DNA of 64,000 bases, from contig NZ_QQAR01000007.1 in the NCBI RefSeq assembly GCF_003350375.1, positions 124,001 through 188,000 on the forward strand. Reading direction: 5' to 3'. This DNA is from Flavobacterium sp. AG291. Its GTDB lineage: Bacteria > Bacteroidota > Bacteroidia > Flavobacteriales > Flavobacteriaceae. Both the position numbers and the translations under genes were made by a program. Below, piece by piece: positions 44,341 through 53,239 of this stretch (position 1 is the stretch's first letter; each line of letters opens with the position of its first letter). The notes beneath the pieces are model-generated. The model saw only the letters and a list, made by a program, of their open reading frames with translations, was not told where the DNA came from and did no database searches.

Positions 44341-44367
44341 ACAGTTTGTAACTTTATATAAAACTGT
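44341..44367 (+). promoter_or_regulatory. Inverted repeat directly before the exonuclease start
   Basis: ACAGTTT (44341-44347) and AAACTGT (44361-44367) are exact complements separated by 13 A/T-rich bases and end four bases before the ATG. It may be an operator or an mRNA hairpin that limits translation. Confidence 0.45.
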
Positions 44368-44371
44368 AAAA

Positions 44372-45415
44372 ATGAAACAGCCTCTGCTCGCATTTAATGA
44401 TAAAGGTATTTACTGTGCACAGGCCGACCTGTATCTGGATCCATGGCGTGCTGTGCCTAAAGCAATTATTACGCATGGGCATAGCGACCACGCTCGTTGG
44501 GGGCATGGCCGTTACATAACGCATCATATGAATGTACCAATTATCAAACATCGTTTAGGTGACATAAATGTTACCGGTAAGGAATGGGGAGAAACGTTTA
44601 CCATAAATGGAGTTGCCTTTTCCTTTCATCCGGCAGGGCACATTGTAGGAAGTTCGCAGGTTCGGGTCGAATACAAAGGAGAAATATGGGTATTTACCGG
44701 AGACTATAAAACCGAAGATGATGGCTTATCTACACCTTATGAAGTCATAAAATGCCATACTTTCATCACCGAAAACACCTTTGGCCTCCCCTGTTTTAAA
44801 TGGACACCTCAGCAGGAAGTTATGAACGACATAAACACCTGGTGGACACAAAACAAAGCTGAAGGACAAACATCAGTATTATTTGGTTACACATTAGGTA
44901 AAGCGCAACGCTTATTAAAACATCTTGATCCATCAATCGGGCGAATTTTCACCCATGGAGCCGTTGAAAACATGACCAATATAATACGTACGATGGTTGA
45001 CCTACCTGAAACTGTACTAATAACTCCTGAAACCAAAAAAGAAGATTTGCAGGGTAGTATCGTACTTGCACCACCGAGTGCACACGGAAGCCCATGGATA
45101 AAACGTATGACGCCTTATGTAACCGGTACTGCGAGCGGTTGGATGGCATTTCGCGGAGCAAGGAGAAGACGTGCAATTGATAAAGGATTCGTTCTTAGCG
45201 ATCATTGCGACTGGACGGGCTTACTGGAAAGTATACAGGCTACGGGGGCAGAAAAAATTATCTGTACCCATGGTTACAGTGATATTTTTAGCGCCTACTT
45301 GCGTGAGTTGGGTTATGACGCACGAACCGAACAATCTCAATATGAAGGTGACGAAGGGGAAACTGACACCAAAGAATCCAATGAAACAGTCACTATGGAA
45401 GGAGGTGATTTATGA
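44372..45415 (+). CDS. Ligase-associated DNA exonuclease (metallo-beta-lactamase fold)
   Basis: This 347-residue protein has the MBL metal motif in ITHGHSDHARWGHG (HxHxDH), FHPAGHIVGSSQV, FTGDYKTEDDG and the later VLSDHCDW and CTHGYSD of the beta-CASP-like class. It matches the exonuclease of the four-gene 'ligase-associated DNA damage response' set. The stop overlaps the start of the ligase gene by four bases (ATGA). Its C-terminal 25 residues are acidic (EGDEGETDTKE). Confidence 0.9.
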   Translation: MKQPLLAFNDKGIYCAQADLYLDPWRAVPKAIITHGHSDHARWGHGRYITHHMNVPIIKHRLGDINVTGKEWGETFTINGVAFSFHPAGHIVGSSQVRVEYKGEIWVFTGDYKTEDDGLSTPYEVIKCHTFITENTFGLPCFKWTPQQEVMNDINTWWTQNKAEGQTSVLFGYTLGKAQRLLKHLDPSIGRIFTHGAVENMTNIIRTMVDLPETVLITPETKKEDLQGSIVLAPPSAHGSPWIKRMTPYVTGTASGWMAFRGARRRRAIDKGFVLSDHCDWTGLLESIQATGAEKIICTHGYSDIFSAYLRELGYDARTEQSQYEGDEGETDTKESNETVTMEGGDL

Positions 45416-47016
45416 AATATTTTGCCGAACTCATTAAAACGCTTGACAGTAGCAATAAAACCAATATAAAGGTAGATGCCCTGACCCAATATTTCCGTAG
45501 AGCAAGCGACACAGATAAAGTATGGACCATTGCCATACTCTCACACAGAAGGCCGCCTCGTCCGGTAAACACAACTTTGTTACGACTTTGGGCTGCCGAA
45601 TTGGCTAATATTCCACTATGGCTCTTTGAGGATTCTTATCACATAGTAGGTGATTTGGCCGAAACCATTGCGTTAGTCATACCTGCCTCAAAAAATCATA
45701 GCGAAAAAACCCTGACAGAGTTTGTAGAGGAAATGATTCTTCTCAAAAAAAAGACAGATACTCAGAAAAAAGAGTACCTGCACAATAACTGGTTATCGCT
45801 CAACTATTACGAGCGATTTGTATTTACTAAACTTATAACCGGAAGCTTCCGAATTGGGGTGAGCCAAAAACTGATGACCCGTGCCCTGAGCAAGGCTACA
45901 GGCGTAGATGAGGATATATTAGCTTACAAACTAATGGGCGACTGGGATCCGGCCAACATTAGTTTTCAGGATTTAGTACTGGAGGAAAAAGCTCAGGATT
46001 TCCTCTCTAAGCCCTACCCTTTTTACCTTGCCTATGCTATTGAGAGTGAAATTGAAGATTTAGGAGATGTAAGCAACTGGAGCACCGAGCATAAATGGGA
46101 TGGTATTCGCAGTCAGACAATAGTTCGCAACGATCAATTATATGTATGGAGTCGCGGTGAAGAATTGGTTACTGATAAATATCCTGAATTCAATAGTTTT
46201 TTAGGAGTTATCCCAAATGGTACTGTAATCGATGGGGAAATATTACCCTGGATAGAGGATAACATCGGTTCATTCAACGACCTGCAAACGCGCATCGGGC
46301 GTAAAGTGGTAACTCCTGCCTTATTGAAAAAAACACCTGTTATCATCCGTGCGTATGATCTATTGGAATGGAACGGCAACGACATAAGAAACCTGCCTTA
46401 CAACGAAAGACGTAATCTTCTTGAAAATTTATACGAGCAGGTAAAAAATTTTCAACTACCGCTTCAGATTTCAGAGAGAATTCAGCTGAAGGACTGGAAA
46501 GAAGCATTACGCGAAAAAGCTAAAGCCAGGGATTTGCGAAGCGAAGGACTGATGTTTAAACGAAATGATTCTACCTATGGTGTTGGTCGCAAAAAAGGTG
46601 ACTGGTGGAAATGGAAACTTGACCCTTTTAGCATTGATGCAGTACTTACATATGCCATGCGTGGCAGTGGCCGTCGGGCTAACCTGTTTACCGACTACAC
46701 ATTCGCCTTATGGCAAACAAACGACGATGGAAATAAAGAACTGGTAACATTTGCCAAAGCTTACTCGGGACTTACAGATGCTGAATTCCGTATGGTGGAT
46801 GATTATATAAAAAAGAACACTCTGGAACGTTTTGGTCCTGTACGCAGTGTGACACCAAAGCTAGTTTTTGAGATAGGCTTTGAGGGAATTGCTTTTTCAG
46901 GCAGGCATAAAAGTGGTGTAGCCACACGTTTTCCGCGTATATTACGATGGCGGCATGATAAAACAATTGAGGAAGCGAACACTATTGACGACTTAAAAGC
47001 TATGATACCGGGATAA
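45412..47016 (+). CDS. ATP-dependent DNA ligase (ligase-associated cluster type)
   Basis: This 534-residue protein has an N-terminal DNA-binding domain (1-200: LTGSFRIGVSQKLMTRALSKATGVD is typical, here with ITGSFRIG). The nucleotidyl lysine is in EHKWDGIRSQ (Lys228), with VIDGEILPW, EGLMFKR and DWWKWKLDP as further ligase motifs. The OB-fold follows. It seals nicks using ATP, separately from LigD in this window. It is translationally coupled to the exonuclease upstream; the helicase follows after 27 bases. Confidence 0.93.
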   Translation: MKYFAELIKTLDSSNKTNIKVDALTQYFRRASDTDKVWTIAILSHRRPPRPVNTTLLRLWAAELANIPLWLFEDSYHIVGDLAETIALVIPASKNHSEKTLTEFVEEMILLKKKTDTQKKEYLHNNWLSLNYYERFVFTKLITGSFRIGVSQKLMTRALSKATGVDEDILAYKLMGDWDPANISFQDLVLEEKAQDFLSKPYPFYLAYAIESEIEDLGDVSNWSTEHKWDGIRSQTIVRNDQLYVWSRGEELVTDKYPEFNSFLGVIPNGTVIDGEILPWIEDNIGSFNDLQTRIGRKVVTPALLKKTPVIIRAYDLLEWNGNDIRNLPYNERRNLLENLYEQVKNFQLPLQISERIQLKDWKEALREKAKARDLRSEGLMFKRNDSTYGVGRKKGDWWKWKLDPFSIDAVLTYAMRGSGRRANLFTDYTFALWQTNDDGNKELVTFAKAYSGLTDAEFRMVDDYIKKNTLERFGPVRSVTPKLVFEIGFEGIAFSGRHKSGVATRFPRILRWRHDKTIEEANTIDDLKAMIPG

Positions 47017-47043
47017 ATCACACATAGAACTACATTTCAATAT

Positions 47044-49503
47044 ATGAAAAGGGAAGAACTTTTTGATATCGCTACCAACTGGTTTACAGGCCGGGGCTGG
47101 AAACCGTTTCCGTTTCAGACGCAAACGTGGACAGCCTTTTTACAAGGTAAGAATGGCCTGCTTAATGCCCCTACCGGTAGCGGAAAAACCTATGCACTCT
47201 GGATTCCCGTTATATTGGATTACATAAAAAGCAACCCCAATTATAAAAACAAACATAAACCAGGACTTAAAGCCATCTGGATAACACCTTTAAGGGCACT
47301 TTCTACCGAAATTAAACAGGCGGCTGAACGCGTAGCCGACGATCTTGAAACCGGACTAAAAGTTGGGGTGCGCACCGGTGATACTTCTGCATCTGAGCGT
47401 TCAAAACAAAAAAATAAAATGCCAGACCTGCTTATAACCACTCCCGAAAGTATGCAGCTTATGCTAGCTTCCAAGGGGTATGAATCAGTTTTTAAGACAT
47501 GCGGGGCTATTATAATTGATGAGTGGCACGAACTATTAGGAACCAAACGAGGTGTACAGGTAGAACTGGCACTAAGCAGGCTAAAACATATAAATCCACA
47601 GTTACGGATTTGGGGAATATCTGCAACAATAGGTAATTTAAAACAGGCTTTAGAAGTACTTCTGGGGACAAAGAGCCCAGCTCTTCAAAATTCAGTAATG
47701 ATACGTGCACATATAAACAAAAAAATAAATGTGATATCAGTCATTCCTGAAAAAATGGATACCTATCCCTGGCGTGGACATATGGGGTTACATCTTGTTG
47801 ATGAAGTGGCCAATATTATAAGAAAGAGTAAAACAACACTGATTTTCTGCAACACCCGTTCGCAATGCGAATTATGGTTTCAGGCGCTGCTTACCAAATA
47901 TCCTGAATTTGCAGGTGAACTTGCTATGCACCATGGCAGTATTGCTCGAGAAACCCGCCAATGGGTGGAACAGGCAATACGTGATGAGCAGCTTAGAGCT
48001 GTAGTTTGTACCTCTAGCCTTGATTTGGGTGTAGATTTTGCCCCGGTAGAAACAGTGGTTCAAATAGGTGGTCCAAAAGGTGTGGCGCGTTTTTTACAGC
48101 GGGCAGGCCGTAGTGGGCATCAACCGGGACAGGAAAGTAACATTTACTTTCTGGCTACGCATGCCATAGAATTAGTTGAGGCCTCTGCCCTACGCCGCGC
48201 TGTAAAAGAAACGGTAGTTGAAGATCGTGTACCTTACCTTAATAGCTGGGATGTATTAATACAATACCTCGTTACTCTTGCAGTGAGTGATGGTTTTTAC
48301 CCTACTGATGTTTTTAAAGAAATACAAGACACCTTTTGCTATCAGGGTATTACAGCAGCAGAGTGGCAGTTTTGCCTCAACTTTATTACTCGTGGCAGTC
48401 AAAGCCTGCAGGCGTATGATGAATATAAAAAAGTGGAAATTGAAGCCGATGGCAAATTTAAAGTTAACAGTAAAACAACTGCGCTCAGACACAGGATGCA
48501 GATAGGCACAATTGTAGGCGACTCAGTTATGAATGTCAAGTTTTTAGGAGGTGGCTATATTGGCAGTATTGAAGAATGGTTTGTCTCTAAGCTTAGCCCT
48601 GGGGACATATTTATTTTTGCAGGCCGCAAACTCGAACTGATACGCATACGCAACATGGAAGTAATAGTACGAATGGCAAACCCAGGGGTAAAAGCCGTAC
48701 ATGCCAGCTGGATGGGCGGACGACTTACATTATCAAGCCAGATGAGTGAACTGATAAGAGAAGAACTGTATGACGCAAATACAGAATCGATGAGCAGGGA
48801 GCTAAGATCGCTAGAGCCTATGTTTACCCGTCAGCGAAAGGAAAGCATTGTACCAACAGATAACCAGTTCCTTATAGAGACATTTAAAACCCGTGAGGGT
48901 TACCATGCTATATTTTATCCCTTTGAAGGACGTTATGTACATGAAGCATTAGCTAGCGTTATGGCCTACCGCATCAGTCTGCTAAGTCCTATAACATTTT
49001 CACTAGCCTATAATGACTATGGTTTTGAATTGCTTTCGGATAAGGAAATTGATATGCAGCAGGTTCTTGACAACAACTTATTTACACCATTACATCTGCA
49101 TACTGATTTACAGCAAAGCCTTAATGCAACCGAAATGGCAAGGCGAAAATTCAGGGATATTGCTGTAATCGCAGGACTGGTATTTACAGGCTATCCCGGA
49201 AAAAATGTCAAGACAAAGCACCTGCAAAGCAGTAGCCAGCTTATTTTTGAAGTATTTCGTGATTATGAGCCTAACAACCTTTTATTTCAACAGGCCTATC
49301 GGGAAACCTTTGAACATCAGTTGGAAGAAGGTCGTCTGATACTGGCTCTGGAACGTATACAAAATCAGGAAGTTGTATGGAAACAGTGTGAAAAACCTAC
49401 TCCTTTCAGTTTTCCTATAATAACTGACAGACTCAGGGAACGTTTATCAAGCGAAACACTAGCGGAAAGGATTAAAAAAATGACTGCAAATTATATGAAG
49501 TAA
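47044..49503 (+). CDS. Ligase-associated DEXH-box helicase (Lhr-like)
   Basis: This 819-residue protein has Walker A in NAPTGSGKTYALW, DEWH in IIIDEWHELLG (Walker B; a DEXH box), ISATIGN (motif III), LIFCNTRSQCE (motif IV), SSLDLGVDF (motif V) and RFLQRAGRSGHQPG (motif VI). The winged-helix and beta-rich Lhr-core C-terminus follows (IVGDSVMNVKFLGGGYIG, SWMGGRLTLSSQMSE). It should translocate on single-stranded DNA using ATP and works with the ligase and two nucleases of the cluster. Third gene of the operon. Confidence 0.93.
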   Translation: MKREELFDIATNWFTGRGWKPFPFQTQTWTAFLQGKNGLLNAPTGSGKTYALWIPVILDYIKSNPNYKNKHKPGLKAIWITPLRALSTEIKQAAERVADDLETGLKVGVRTGDTSASERSKQKNKMPDLLITTPESMQLMLASKGYESVFKTCGAIIIDEWHELLGTKRGVQVELALSRLKHINPQLRIWGISATIGNLKQALEVLLGTKSPALQNSVMIRAHINKKINVISVIPEKMDTYPWRGHMGLHLVDEVANIIRKSKTTLIFCNTRSQCELWFQALLTKYPEFAGELAMHHGSIARETRQWVEQAIRDEQLRAVVCTSSLDLGVDFAPVETVVQIGGPKGVARFLQRAGRSGHQPGQESNIYFLATHAIELVEASALRRAVKETVVEDRVPYLNSWDVLIQYLVTLAVSDGFYPTDVFKEIQDTFCYQGITAAEWQFCLNFITRGSQSLQAYDEYKKVEIEADGKFKVNSKTTALRHRMQIGTIVGDSVMNVKFLGGGYIGSIEEWFVSKLSPGDIFIFAGRKLELIRIRNMEVIVRMANPGVKAVHASWMGGRLTLSSQMSELIREELYDANTESMSRELRSLEPMFTRQRKESIVPTDNQFLIETFKTREGYHAIFYPFEGRYVHEALASVMAYRISLLSPITFSLAYNDYGFELLSDKEIDMQQVLDNNLFTPLHLHTDLQQSLNATEMARRKFRDIAVIAGLVFTGYPGKNVKTKHLQSSSQLIFEVFRDYEPNNLLFQQAYRETFEHQLEEGRLILALERIQNQEVVWKQCEKPTPFSFPIITDRLRERLSSETLAERIKKMTANYMK

Positions 49504-49504
49504 T

Positions 49505-49702
49505 TTATTTAGCCATAGCTTTAATAATACGATTGGTTCTTCTGTCGGCATACATTCGGTTTAAAGCCGTTACTGCCCATATAAATGCAGGTATCCAGCC
49601 AATTATAGTTATTTGCAGGATAAGACAAATTATCCCACTGAGAATTTTACCTTGTAGTATCAATGATAACCAAGGCAAAAAGAAAGCAATCACATATCTC
49701 AT
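49505..49702 (-). CDS. Pmp3/YqaE-family small membrane protein
   Basis: This 65-residue protein has two membrane helices, MRYVIAFFLPWLSLILQGK (first) and CLILQITIIGWIPAFIWAV (second), with the family core LPWLSLILQGK and GWIPAFIWA. In yeast Pmp3 and bacterial YqaE such proteins influence membrane potential under salt stress. It is on the opposite strand, in the short gap between the helicase stop (49503) and the PdeM gene, and its 5' end lies about 30 bases before the PdeM start. It is an odd insertion into an otherwise one-direction repair cluster. Confidence 0.88.
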   Translation of the reverse strand: MRYVIAFFLPWLSLILQGKILSGIICLILQITIIGWIPAFIWAVTALNRMYADRRTNRIIKAMAK

Positions 49703-49731
49703 ATACTAATAAAATTAAAGGTCTAAAAATA

Positions 49732-50376
49732 ATGACTTTAGAAATAGAAATTAATAGAAATACATTTGTTTTGCATAATTCAGGGGCACTTTACTGGACA
49801 GAAAAACGTATGCTACTTATCAGCGATGCACACCTTGGAAAGGTATCTCACTTCAGAAAATATGGTGCAGCAATACCTGAAGCTGTCATAAATAAAAACT
49901 TTATAAAACTGGACGAAGTGGTAAATTACTTTGATCCTGAAAGCATTTATTTTTTAGGTGATTTATTTCATAGCGAACTAAATAATGAGTGGTATTTATT
50001 TCAGCAATGGGTAGAAAAAACAAACATCCCTATAATCCTTATTGCAGGCAATCATGACATTATAAATCCGGCTAAATACTGCGAATTAAACATACAAATT
50101 ACTAACGAATGGAAACTAAATGGAATTCTGCTTACGCATTATCCTGAAATCCGTGAAGGTTTTTTTAATTTATGCGGACATGTGCATCCGGCCATAAAAT
50201 TACGTGGAGCAGGAAGGCAATCTTTAAAGCTTCCATGCTTTTTCCAATCCGAAAATCAGATGATACTTCCGGCATTTGGAGAATTTACAGGAACTTATGT
50301 AATTGAACCAAAAGAAGGTGATACGGTATATGGCATTACAAAAGACACAGTACTACCTGTCATAATAACTTTTTAA
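49732..50376 (+). CDS. pdeM: PdeM-like metallophosphoesterase (ligase-associated endonuclease)
   Basis: From the ATG at 49732 (MTLEIEINRNTFVLHNSGALYW) the protein has 214 residues. The calcineurin-type metal motifs are SDAHLGK, FLGDLFHSE, IAGNHD, LLTHYPE and LCGHVHP. It matches the 'ligase-associated DNA damage response endonuclease PdeM' of the four-gene set. A separate promoter is likely, since the Pmp3-type gene interrupts the operon. The longer frame upstream from 49663 overlaps that gene and lacks family similarity. Confidence 0.9.
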   Translation: MTLEIEINRNTFVLHNSGALYWTEKRMLLISDAHLGKVSHFRKYGAAIPEAVINKNFIKLDEVVNYFDPESIYFLGDLFHSELNNEWYLFQQWVEKTNIPIILIAGNHDIINPAKYCELNIQITNEWKLNGILLTHYPEIREGFFNLCGHVHPAIKLRGAGRQSLKLPCFFQSENQMILPAFGEFTGTYVIEPKEGDTVYGITKDTVLPVIITF

Positions 50377-50462
50377 TCCAATAAAATTAAGCTGAAACTA
50401 TGGAATATATCACGTAATTATAAGTGTGAAAAGAATTTTATTATTTTTCATTATTATGTAAC

Positions 50463-50879
50463 TTAGGTACTACTTACCTGATTTGGTATTAACCACTTTT
50501 CTCTTCCCTCAAGAGTAATCTTCCTATACTTATCAGTATCCATCAACAATCGCGTGTTATCCCCGATAATTATCACTTCTGATGTTTTAAAAAGGTCTGC
50601 GAATTTTTTTATCAATTTCTGCTCATTCCATTTAAAGTCTATTTTTCCGTTGGTATGGTATTTCAGTATCACATTGGTAAATTGGTTTTGCTTACCAGAG
50701 GCTTCTGCTTTATTTGGTCCGTTGAGACCCGCTTTGATGAGTTTTGCCTCACCGGACTCTAATGCTTTAAGTATTATGTCACAAATCTGCTGGCGACGCT
50801 CTTTAGCACGTGTGTAAAGGGGAAGCCTGATTTTATTAGGCAGATTAACCCACATATAATATAATTTTGAGTTCTCCAT
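50463..50879 (-). CDS. Hypothetical basic protein
   Basis: This 138-residue soluble protein without signal or membrane segments is rich in Lys and Asn. Helical parts (YTRAKERRQQICDIILKALESG, EQKLIKKFADLFKTSEVIIIG) alternate with strands (NVILKYHTNGKIDFKW, YRKITLEGREKWLI). I do not recognise the family. It is a single gene, convergent with pdeM, with 360 bases of free upstream DNA. Coding character is good (even composition, normal start), so it is probably real. Confidence 0.6.
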   Translation of the reverse strand: MENSKLYYMWVNLPNKIRLPLYTRAKERRQQICDIILKALESGEAKLIKAGLNGPNKAEASGKQNQFTNVILKYHTNGKIDFKWNEQKLIKKFADLFKTSEVIIIGDNTRLLMDTDKYRKITLEGREKWLIPNQVSST

Positions 50880-51239
50880 AACATTTTATTTAGGTTGTTA
50901 GTATAGGATACAAGGTATAAAAGTACCGTAGTACAAGGGCTTTGTTTTACAAATGATTAACCCAATATTAACCGCATATTTGGCATTACTGACAACTAAG
51001 GTTAAGGAACTACAAAATATTTTATATAAAAACCTTAAATAACACTTTCTCTTTCAGTCTTTAACAATGATTTAAATAGCACTTGTTACTCATTTGGCTA
51101 ACTTTAAATATTATCATTAACAAAAATACCTGAAAACCGTTACTATAGAAACTATTAATGTAAACATTCTTAGTAATTTGAAAGTAAGGAATGAATAAAA
51201 GGTGGCCATGTAACAATGATACTAATGTAAATAAATACT
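50880..51239. other. Intergenic region between divergent genes
   Basis: No gene is seen. It holds the promoters of the hypothetical basic protein and the SDR gene. A short palindrome TTTGTtttACAAA occurs at 50941-50953; I see nothing stronger. Confidence 0.4.
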
Positions 51240-52217
51240 ATGAAAAATACTCAACAACTAAAGCACAAGACAGTGGTCATTACCGGAGCAAGCAGCGGCG
51301 TGGGAAGAGCAGCAGCTGAAGCCTTTGCCGAGAAAGGTGCTAATCTGGTTATCGTAGCCAGAGGACAACAAGGCATTGACGAGGTTGTGGAAATATGCAG
51401 GAATCTGAATGCAAACGCCATTGGTGTATCAGCCGATATGTCTGTAGAAGAGGATGTAGAGAAGGTTGCTCAACAAGCACTAAGCATCTATGGCACCATT
51501 GATGTATGGATTAATAATGCAGGGGTTATGGCAAGTGGCAAATTCGAAGAAATACCCATGCCTATCCACGAGCAGGTGATAAAGACAAATTTATTTGGGT
51601 ATCTGCATGGCACTTACAATGCGCTTAAAATTTTTAAAAAACAGAATCACGGAATAATAATAAACAATATATCCATTGGAGGTTTTATGCCTGCTCCCTA
51701 TAGTTCAGTATACACCGCTACAAAATACGGAATTAGGGGTATGATGGAAGGTTTACAAGGGGAAATCTCTAACCGAAGGAACATCCATATCTGCAATCTT
51801 TATCCTCAATTGCAAAACTCAACAGGAAATCTGCATTCGGCAAAATACTCAGGATTTGATATGAAAATTCCTCCGATTGCATCAGATCCCCGTGACACCG
51901 CCGAAAAAATGGTTCAGCTTGCATTACATCCCCAAAAAGACCTTTTCCCTGATTTCAGAGCAGCTGCGATTACTAATATATATCGGATGTTCCCTAAAAC
52001 AACCATAAATCTGGCTTCCGGTGCAGTTCGACTCATGATGAAAATGAATGAAGACAAAACGGGAAATGCCGGGAATATACTGGCCCGCTCAAAAGAGCCC
52101 ATGCGTATATATGGAAAAAAACCAATTTCAAAATCGATAAAAGAAATTGGTTTGGCTATGTTCGCAGGTGCAACAGTCGGTTTATTAATGATGTCACTCT
52201 CAAAACGCAATGCCTAA
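51240..52217 (+). CDS. SDR-family oxidoreductase with C-terminal membrane segment
   Basis: This 325-residue protein has the nucleotide motif TGASSGVGRA, the structural NNAG (VWINNAGVMASG), Ser in NNISIGG and the catalytic pair YTATKYG (YxxxK). The extra 60 residues at the end include a hydrophobic segment (EIGLAMFAGATVGLLMMSLS), as in the SDR7C/DltE-like group with a membrane tail. The substrate is unknown. A small two-helix membrane gene follows 51 bases downstream and may be part of the same unit. Confidence 0.85.
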   Translation: MKNTQQLKHKTVVITGASSGVGRAAAEAFAEKGANLVIVARGQQGIDEVVEICRNLNANAIGVSADMSVEEDVEKVAQQALSIYGTIDVWINNAGVMASGKFEEIPMPIHEQVIKTNLFGYLHGTYNALKIFKKQNHGIIINNISIGGFMPAPYSSVYTATKYGIRGMMEGLQGEISNRRNIHICNLYPQLQNSTGNLHSAKYSGFDMKIPPIASDPRDTAEKMVQLALHPQKDLFPDFRAAAITNIYRMFPKTTINLASGAVRLMMKMNEDKTGNAGNILARSKEPMRIYGKKPISKSIKEIGLAMFAGATVGLLMMSLSKRNA

Positions 52218-52268
52218 AAGCATGAATCACCAAAAACAATATAAATAATCACTAAAAACAAAAAAGTA

Positions 52269-52490
52269 ATGAAAAGTTCAAAAATCGTAGGAATTGCACT
52301 TATAGTTTTAAGCCTGGCTATAGGTTATATTGGCCTGAATAAAATAGCTGACAACACAAAAGAAATTAATTTCCTGGGCATAAAAATTGATGCTTCAAAT
52401 GAATCCGGCAAACAGCAGGGCTTTATCTACACAGGGGTCGCGGTGCTGCTTTTTGCAGGAGGGATATATTCAATGAAAAAAGCTGAATAA
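52269..52490 (+). CDS. Small two-helix membrane protein
   Basis: This 73-residue protein has two hydrophobic helices, KIVGIALIVLSLAIGYIGLN and QGFIYTGVAVLLFAGGIYSM, joined by a 25-residue polar loop (ADNTKEINFLGIKIDASNES). The LGIKIDAS segment recurs in small Bacteroidota DUF3185-like proteins; I am not certain of the family. Probably in the inner membrane, with unknown function. Confidence 0.7.
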   Translation: MKSSKIVGIALIVLSLAIGYIGLNKIADNTKEINFLGIKIDASNESGKQQGFIYTGVAVLLFAGGIYSMKKAE

Positions 52491-52525
52491 GAAAAATATT
52501 CCCCCTCCCTCTTTCGGGCTGAGAA

Positions 52526-53236
52526 CTAAAAATTCACTTTGATGAACTTCCACTGCAAAGTATCATAAACTATCATTTCATTATGTAAAACCGATAGGTC
52601 TGTGATTAGCTTAATTGTCTCGTGAGCCATCATACTGCCTAAAATACCCGGCAAAGTTCCTATAACGCCGTTGAGGCTACAATTAGGAACGTCTTTTGGA
52701 TCAGGTGGGGATGGAAACAAGTCTCTTAAGTTCTTGCTTCCTTTATGATTAAACACTGCCATCTGTCCTTCAAAATTCAGTATACTGCCATATACAAGCG
52801 GTTTATTAAGCAAAACACATGTATCATTGACTAAATAGCGTGTTGAAAAATTATCGCTCCCATCTATAACCATATCAAAGTCACGTATGAGGTCAGCCGC
52901 ATTTTCACCTGTAAGCTTTCGGTCATAGATATTATAGTTCAAGCCCGGATTCAGCTTTTGCAGTACCTTTTTTGCAGTTACTGCTTTTGATTCCCCTATT
53001 TGTTCATCGTTGTAAAGTATCTGTCGGTGCAGGTTGTGTAATTCAACAATATCAAAATCAACAATGCCTAATGTTCCTATACCGGCTGCTGCGAGATATT
53101 GTAAAACAGGACAGCCAAGTCCCCCTGCACCTATCACAAGTACTTTAGTCTGCTGAATTTTTTCCTGCCCCGCCTCTCCTATCCCGGACAGCATCATCTG
53201 GCGATTATAACGCAAAAAGCTATCTATTGAAATCAT
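52526..53236 (-). CDS. thiF: ThiF/MoeB/HesA-family adenylyltransferase of the thiamine operon
   Basis: This 236-residue protein activates the ThiS C-terminus with ATP. The nucleotide loop is VLVIGAGGLGCPVLQYLAAAGIG, followed by GIVDFDIVELHNLHRQILY. The catalytic Asp lies in VIDGSDNFSTRYLVND. It lacks the CxxC zinc pairs typical of longer MoeB proteins. Being last in the thiamine operon supports ThiF over MoeB; a double role with molybdopterin synthesis cannot be excluded. The start lies 3 bases after the thiH stop. Confidence 0.88.
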   Translation of the reverse strand: MISIDSFLRYNRQMMLSGIGEAGQEKIQQTKVLVIGAGGLGCPVLQYLAAAGIGTLGIVDFDIVELHNLHRQILYNDEQIGESKAVTAKKVLQKLNPGLNYNIYDRKLTGENAADLIRDFDMVIDGSDNFSTRYLVNDTCVLLNKPLVYGSILNFEGQMAVFNHKGSKNLRDLFPSPPDPKDVPNCSLNGVIGTLPGILGSMMAHETIKLITDLSVLHNEMIVYDTLQWKFIKVNF

Positions 53237-53239
53237 ATT

